Positions 59,678 through 64,000 of a stretch of 64,000 nucleotides of DNA are shown in pieces (the first letter of the stretch is position 1; every line of letters begins with the position of its first letter). The position numbers were made by a program, and so were the translations under genes. Location of the stretch: positions 3,286,001 to 3,350,000 of the forward strand of contig NZ_CP047027.1 in the NCBI RefSeq assembly GCF_009797025.1. Direction: 5' to 3'. The stretch comes from Cellulophaga sp. L1A9 (GTDB taxonomy: Bacteria; Bacteroidota; Bacteroidia; Flavobacteriales; Flavobacteriaceae). The notes under the pieces are model-generated. The model had not been told where the DNA came from. It did no database searches and was given only the letters and a program-made list of their open reading frames with translations.

Positions 59678-60244
59678 ATGACAACCGAAACAATCTTAAG
59701 TATCTTTCTAGGTATAGGTCTCGCAGCTTCTGTAGGGTTTAGAGTCTTTCTTCCCTTATTTGCATTGAGTTTAGCCTCCTATTTTAACCTTTGGGAATTA
59801 AATGATAGTTGGCAGTGGATAGGCAGTTTAGCCGCAGTGATAGCGCTAGGAGTCGCCACTGTGGTAGAGATATTTGCTTACTTTATTCCTTGGGTAGATA
59901 ATATTTTAGATAGTGTTGCGGTGCCATTAGCCGCAATTGCAGGTACTGCTGTTATGGTCTCTACCGTGGCCAATCTAGATCCTGTTGTTACTTGGTCATT
60001 AGCAATTATAGCTGGTGGGGGTACCGCTACAGCTATTAAAGGGGCTTCGGCAACCACAAGATTAGCATCTACATCAACGACAGGCGGACTCGCAAATCCA
60101 ATCGTTTCTAGTGTTGAAACCAGTACCGCAATCGTCGTGACTACAGCATCAATTTTTTTTCCAATAGTTGCGGGTGTTTTAGTCGTGATTATCTTAGCTG
60201 TAATTTTCTGGATTTACAGGAAAATTCGACCAAGAAGAGCCTAA
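59678..60244 (+). CDS. DUF4126 membrane protein
   Basis: A 188-residue protein with about five membrane segments. The DUF4126 features are SIFLGIGLAASVGFRVFLPL, LASYFNLWELNDSWQWIG, YFIPWVDNILDSVAVPLA and GGGTATAIKGASATTR. The family has no known function. It follows the helicase gene by 27 bases and precedes kdsB by 22, so it may belong to either unit. The alanine- and valine-rich helices are well conserved within the family. Confidence 0.88.
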   Translation: MTTETILSIFLGIGLAASVGFRVFLPLFALSLASYFNLWELNDSWQWIGSLAAVIALGVATVVEIFAYFIPWVDNILDSVAVPLAAIAGTAVMVSTVANLDPVVTWSLAIIAGGGTATAIKGASATTRLASTSTTGGLANPIVSSVETSTAIVVTTASIFFPIVAGVLVVIILAVIFWIYRKIRPRRA

Positions 60245-60266
60245 TTAAAAATTTTATATTTAATAC

Positions 60267-60995
60267 ATGAAAAGAATTGCAATGATACCTGCACGTTTTG
60301 CAGCATCTCGTTTTCCTGCTAAATTAATGCAAGATTTACAAGGGAAACCTGTAATCTTACGTACGTATGAAGCGGCTGTCAATACACATTTGTTTGATGA
60401 TGTGTTTGTCGTAACCGATAGTGAGGTCATTTTTAAAGTTATTGAAGCTGCTGGAGGAAAAGCAATCATGAGCATCAAGGATCATGAATGTGGGAGTGAT
60501 CGTATTGCAGAGGCAGTAGAAAATATGGATGTTGATATTATTGTAAACGTTCAGGGAGACGAACCTTTTACCGAAAAGGAAAGCTTAGCGAGTGTGCTCG
60601 ATGTTTTTGATAATGATCCCAATGAAGAAATAGATCTAGCATCTTTAATGGTGAAAATTACCGATTGGGATGAAATTAGCAACCCTAATACGGTGAAAGT
60701 AATTGTAGATACTAATAATTTTGCATTGTATTTTTCTCGCTCCCCAATACCTTATCCAAGAGCGAAAGATGTAAACAGTATTTATTATAAGCATAAAGGT
60801 ATTTATGCCTTTAGAAAAAGAGCTTTAATGGATTTTCAACGCCTACCTATGTTACAGTTAGAAGCGACCGAAAAAATAGAAGCTATTCGGTATTTAGAAT
60901 ATGGTAAAAAATTGAAAATGGTAGAAACTACCGTTTCAGGAATAGAAATAGATACGCCAGAGGATCTAGAAAGAGCAAAAAAAGCATGGAAGTAA
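60267..60995 (+). CDS. kdsB: 3-deoxy-manno-octulosonate cytidylyltransferase
   Basis: A 242-residue CMP-Kdo synthetase. The substrate site motifs are [15 protein letters not shown] (7-21), [21 protein letters not shown] and NVQGDEPF, with [10 protein letters not shown] later. It activates Kdo, or 8-amino-Kdo, with CTP for lipid A core synthesis. In Shewanella the KdsB beside kdnA/kdnB prefers the 8-amino sugar; the same could be true here because kdnB lies three genes downstream. It overlaps the HAD gene by ten bases. Confidence 0.94.
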   Translation: MKRIAMIPARFAASRFPAKLMQDLQGKPVILRTYEAAVNTHLFDDVFVVTDSEVIFKVIEAAGGKAIMSIKDHECGSDRIAEAVENMDVDIIVNVQGDEPFTEKESLASVLDVFDNDPNEEIDLASLMVKITDWDEISNPNTVKVIVDTNNFALYFSRSPIPYPRAKDVNSIYYKHKGIYAFRKRALMDFQRLPMLQLEATEKIEAIRYLEYGKKLKMVETTVSGIEIDTPEDLERAKKAWK

Positions 60996-61687
60996 AGTAC
61001 GACGAAATAAAAGTTATTGGTTTTGATGCTGATGATACTTTGTGGGTAAATGAAACTTATTTTAGAGAAGCAGAAGAGAAGTTTGCAAGTCTTTTAGAAG
61101 GGTATGAAACAAAGAACACCATTGATCAGGACCTTTTTAAAATGGAAATTAAAAATCTTGAATTGTATGGTTACGGAATAAAAGGTTTTGTGCTTTCTAT
61201 GGTAGAATCTGCACTTGAATTATCCAATAATAAAGTGTCGCATGAAACCTTGCATAAGATTTTAGATATAGGAAAAGAAATGATTTCGCACCCTGTAGAA
61301 TTACTGCCTGGTGTAGAAGAAGTTTTGAAGCAATTATCCAAAAAATACCGATTAATTGTATTAACTAAAGGAGATTTGCTGGATCAAGAACGTAAATTAG
61401 AACGTTCTAATTTATCAGAATACTTTCATCATGTAGAAGTTTTAAGTGATAAAAAAGAGTCTAATTATCAGCATCTTTTAGATCATTTAGAGATTGATGT
61501 GCATGAATTTCTAATGATAGGCAATTCTTTAAAGTCAGATGTGTTGCCATTAATTACGCTTGGCGCGAAAGCAATACATGTGCCTTTTCATACTACGTGG
61601 CAACACGAACAAGTAGAAGATCACGAGACAAATGGAAAAGAATATCAAACGATAAGCGGACTTAAAGACTTATTGAAATTAGTATAG
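60986..61687 (+). CDS. HAD-superfamily phosphatase
   Basis: A 233-residue HAD protein with the nucleophile motif DADDT (Asp14, Asp16), a helical C1-type cap (about 25-110), [11 protein letters not shown] (motif II) and NSLKSDVLP (motif IV). The cap insertion shows it is not the small, capless KdsC type of Kdo-8-phosphate phosphatase. It may be a nucleotide or sugar phosphatase. The ten-base overlap with kdsB and two-base gap to the CAT-like gene point to one operon. Confidence 0.88.
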   Translation: MEVKYDEIKVIGFDADDTLWVNETYFREAEEKFASLLEGYETKNTIDQDLFKMEIKNLELYGYGIKGFVLSMVESALELSNNKVSHETLHKILDIGKEMISHPVELLPGVEEVLKQLSKKYRLIVLTKGDLLDQERKLERSNLSEYFHHVEVLSDKKESNYQHLLDHLEIDVHEFLMIGNSLKSDVLPLITLGAKAIHVPFHTTWQHEQVEDHETNGKEYQTISGLKDLLKLV

Positions 61688-61689
61688 CT

Positions 61690-62316
61690 ATGAAGTTTTT
61701 AGATATAGACAATTGGGAAAGAAAAGAACATTTTCATTTCTTTAATACCTTTTTAGATCCTTATTTTTCAGTAACTACAAAAGTAGATGTGACGGCAGCT
61801 AAAGCCTATGCTAAGGAGTATAGTTTTTCTTTTTTTGCTATTTATTTACATGCGTGTATGCGCGCAATAAATTCCGTAGAGAATTTTAAATATAGAATAG
61901 AAGGAGATAAGGTAGTCGTACATGATACCATACATGCGTCTGCAACAATATTAAGACCTAATAAAACTTTTGGTTTTTCTTTTATTCATTTTAGTGAAGA
62001 CCTCTTGACGTTCACCAATAACTTAAACAGAGAAAAAGAACGTATTTTTAATAGTGATGCTTTATTTCCGCCACAAAATACGCTAGATTGTATCTATTGT
62101 TCTTCCATGCCTTGGATCCCTATAGAGGGCCATAAAGAGCCATTGAAGGGGGTTAAAGAGTCCGTTCCTAAATTTGCATTTGGGAAAGCCGTAGCAACGA
62201 ATGGTGTCTTTGAAATGACCATTGCAGCAAGTGTAAATCACGCCTTAATAGATGGGTACCATCTAAGTTGCTTTTTTGATAAATTTCAAGAATTTTTAAA
62301 TTCATATAAAAAATAG
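61690..62316 (+). CDS. Chloramphenicol acetyltransferase-like protein
   Basis: A 208-residue protein of the trimeric CAT (type A) fold. The catalytic motif reads VNHALIDGYH with His184 and Asp188, matching HxxxDG of CAT but with Asn in place of the first His of the usual HH pair. The serine near the acetyl site is in CSSMPWIP. The start KFLDIDNWERKEHFHFF is typical. Real chloramphenicol resistance is not implied; placement in an LPS core operon suggests acetylation of a sugar or other small molecule. Spacing of two to four bases on both sides shows it is co-transcribed. Confidence 0.85.
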   Translation: MKFLDIDNWERKEHFHFFNTFLDPYFSVTTKVDVTAAKAYAKEYSFSFFAIYLHACMRAINSVENFKYRIEGDKVVVHDTIHASATILRPNKTFGFSFIHFSEDLLTFTNNLNREKERIFNSDALFPPQNTLDCIYCSSMPWIPIEGHKEPLKGVKESVPKFAFGKAVATNGVFEMTIAASVNHALIDGYHLSCFFDKFQEFLNSYKK

Positions 62317-62319
62317 GTA

Positions 62320-63396
62320 ATGAGATACAGGAATTTTCCGATGGTACCTAGAGTGATATTTGGCAATGGAAGTTTTCTTCAATTGGGAGAGATTTTAATG
62401 CCAAAACGTAAGAATTCTGAAGCGCCATTTATATTTCTTATAGATGATATTTTTGAGGGGCAAGCCTTGATAGCAGAAGTCCCCTTACTTTTTAACGATC
62501 AAATAATATTTATTTCATCAGAAGAAGAACCTAAAACAGAGCAGGTAGATGTTTTGGTCGCAAAAATAAAAGAAAGCTTTTCTGAAATGCCTTCCGGTAT
62601 TATCGGTATTGGAGGTGGTACATTATTAGATTTAGCCAAAGCGGTGGCTTTAATGCTTACCAACGAGGGTGGTGCAAAAGAATACCAAGGTTGGGACCTA
62701 ATAAAAAAGCCTGCTATTTATCACGTAGGAATACCAACCATTAGCGGTACTGGTGCAGAAGTGTCTAGAACCACCGTATTAATGGGGCCAGAAAAGAAAT
62801 TAGGAATTAATTCTGATCATACGCCTTTTGATCAGGTACTTTTAGATCCTAAACTTACCCAAGGAGTGTCAAAAGAACAATGGTTCTATACTGGAATGGA
62901 TTGTTATATTCACTGTATAGAGTCGTTAAATGGCACATATTTAAATGCGTTCAGTCAAAGTTATGGGGAGAAAGCTTTAGAATTGTGTCACGAAGTATAT
63001 CTGACGGATATTTCTAAAGAACACTCTCGTGATAAATTAATGATGGCTTCTTGGCATGGCGGTATGAGTATTGCATATTCCCAGGTGGGTATTGCTCATG
63101 CGATGAGCTATGGCTTATCATACTTACTTGGTGTGAAGCACGGTATTGGAAACTGTTTGGTTTTTCAATATTTAGAAGAATTTTATCCTGAGGGTGTAAA
63201 GGTTTTTAAACAGATGCAAGAAAAGCACCAGATTAAAATGCCTACGGGTATTTGTGCAAATCTTACTGAAGAACAATTTGATATTATGATACATGTCTCA
63301 TTCGGGTTGGTTCCGCTTTGGGAAAATGCATTAGGAGATAATTGGAAAGAAATTATGACGTACGATCGTCTATTACAACTTTTTAAAAAGATATAA
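62320..63396 (+). CDS. kdnB: Kdo 8-oxidase (KdnB-like iron-containing alcohol dehydrogenase)
   Basis: A 358-residue group III-type dehydrogenase. Cofactor motif GIGGGTLLD is at 96-104. The metal ligands Asp194 and His198 (MDCYIHC), His260 (GIAHAMSYG) and His274 (VKHGIGN) are all present. It matches the Shewanella KdnB pattern: YQGWDLIKKPA, GIPTISGTGAE and QWFYTGMDCYIH. KdnB oxidises C8 of Kdo, after which the aminotransferase KdnA yields 8-amino-3,8-dideoxy-Kdo. No kdnA lies within the window. It sits in the kdsB operon. Confidence 0.87.
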   Translation: MRYRNFPMVPRVIFGNGSFLQLGEILMPKRKNSEAPFIFLIDDIFEGQALIAEVPLLFNDQIIFISSEEEPKTEQVDVLVAKIKESFSEMPSGIIGIGGGTLLDLAKAVALMLTNEGGAKEYQGWDLIKKPAIYHVGIPTISGTGAEVSRTTVLMGPEKKLGINSDHTPFDQVLLDPKLTQGVSKEQWFYTGMDCYIHCIESLNGTYLNAFSQSYGEKALELCHEVYLTDISKEHSRDKLMMASWHGGMSIAYSQVGIAHAMSYGLSYLLGVKHGIGNCLVFQYLEEFYPEGVKVFKQMQEKHQIKMPTGICANLTEEQFDIMIHVSFGLVPLWENALGDNWKEIMTYDRLLQLFKKI

Positions 63397-63415
63397 TTTA
63401 AAAACAATTTGCCAT

Positions 63416-63967
63416 ATGATTCAGGCTATTGCAAAATTTATTTATTTTAAACTAATGGGGTGGACACTTGTTGGTGATTTTCCCGATGTTAAAAAGTGTG
63501 TCATGATTGTAGTGTCACATACCAGTTATACTGATTTTTTCTTAGGACTCTTAGTGCGGAGAATATGGAATGAAGAAATTAATTTTATAGGTAAAAAAAG
63601 TTTGTTCGTAGGGCCCATTGGTTGGTACCTAAAAAAAGTAGGGGGAGCACCAATTATTCGAAATAAAAATAGCGATACCGTCTCAGCTATCGTAGATATC
63701 TTTAATTCAAAAGAAAAATTTAGATTGTCTCTGTCGCCAGAAGGAACGCGAAATAAAGTGACGGAATGGAAAACAGGATTTTATTTTATTGCAAAAGCTG
63801 CAAAAGTACCTGTAGTTATGGTGGCTTTTGATTACGGTAAAAAGCAAATTAGAATATCAAAAGCATATTTTACTACTGATGATCAAGAAGCTGATTTTAA
63901 ACTGTATAAGTCTTTTTTTAAAGGCGTATTGGGTAGAATTCCTAAGAAAAGTTATATAGATGAATAG
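63416..63967 (+). CDS. PlsC-like acyltransferase
   Basis: A 183-residue acyltransferase with the canonical HX4D (His35 to Asp40 in SHTSYTD) and SPEGTRNK near 105-112. The short form and a KKSLFVGPIGWYLKKVGG loop match the lysophospholipid/1-acylglycerol-3-phosphate acyltransferase group found by LPS genes. It acts at the inner membrane on a lysolipid. It lies 19 bases past kdnB and is the last gene in the run. Its motifs are normal, unlike those of the acyltransferase at 13.6 kb. Confidence 0.9.
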   Translation: MIQAIAKFIYFKLMGWTLVGDFPDVKKCVMIVVSHTSYTDFFLGLLVRRIWNEEINFIGKKSLFVGPIGWYLKKVGGAPIIRNKNSDTVSAIVDIFNSKEKFRLSLSPEGTRNKVTEWKTGFYFIAKAAKVPVVMVAFDYGKKQIRISKAYFTTDDQEADFKLYKSFFKGVLGRIPKKSYIDE

Positions 63968-64000
63968 TGTTTTTATTTTTTAACACCCCTCTATATAGAT

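Overview
The window is an AT-rich, densely packed stretch of a Bacteroidota chromosome, most likely from a marine member of the Flavobacteriaceae. The evidence is protein style (RDD proteins with a FQIETAQN start, UMF1-family MFS, DUF3822, head-GIN proteins, a type II dehydroquinase), several promoters of the TTG...TAnnTTTG type used by the Bacteroidota primary sigma factor, weak Shine-Dalgarno signals, and short hairpin-plus-T terminators. No phage, insertion sequence, CRISPR array, tRNA or rRNA was seen. About 66 protein genes and one structural RNA (RNase P RNA) are described.

Layout. 1-4.3 kb holds poorly characterised envelope proteins: a truncated exported SH3b protein, a DUF3592-like membrane protein, a three-helix membrane protein and an exported MORN/YwqK repeat protein. 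4.3-12 kb is a MoxR-DUF58-DUF4350-DUF4129-membrane-SpoIIM cluster, with divergent RDD and TRIC-type membrane genes. 12-19 kb carries an exported cyclophilin, a NUDIX CoA pyrophosphatase, an unusual acyltransferase, an ECF sigma factor with a membrane partner, an exported M20 amidohydrolase and a type II NADH dehydrogenase. 19-27.5 kb has XerD, small outer-membrane barrels, AroQ, lipoamide dehydrogenase, a lipoprotein MsrB and a collagen-like lipoprotein. 27.6-34.4 kb has glycogen branching enzyme, a GH31 glucosidase, an M48 lipoprotein protease and an MFS transporter. 34.5-37.5 kb is a sigma/anti-sigma operon feeding two beta-solenoid envelope proteins. 37.7-43.5 kb holds lon, cmk, a LysM protein and rpsA. 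43.6-51.7 kb has two collinear runs: pyrR-pyrB-STAS-like-DUF3291-rnz, then pdxH-sixA-ppk-ppx with miaE convergent. 51.8-54.1 kb has dnaX and rnpB back to back. The rest holds an arylsulfotransferase-like lipoprotein, rsmD-DUF3822, a RecD-like helicase, and an LPS inner-core run (kdsB-HAD-CAT-like-kdnB-acyltransferase).

Main points. (1) dnaX is split at a run of ten A residues. The zero frame stops just after it, giving a gamma-like protein, while the -1 frame stays open to a tau C-terminus. This has the form of programmed frameshifting or transcriptional slippage, though a homopolymer sequencing error is not excluded. The same protein lacks the four-cysteine zinc module found in most DnaX. 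(2) A KdnB-type 8-oxidase beside kdsB suggests 8-amino-8-deoxy-Kdo in the LPS. (3) A hairpin followed by five T residues lies in the lon leader, where no upstream co-oriented gene needs a terminator. (4) Two divergent genes share a CATG, so their start codons overlap, and two convergent gene pairs share a TTAA stop. Gene starts were moved downstream wherever the longest open frame ran into a neighbour or ahead of a signal peptide.
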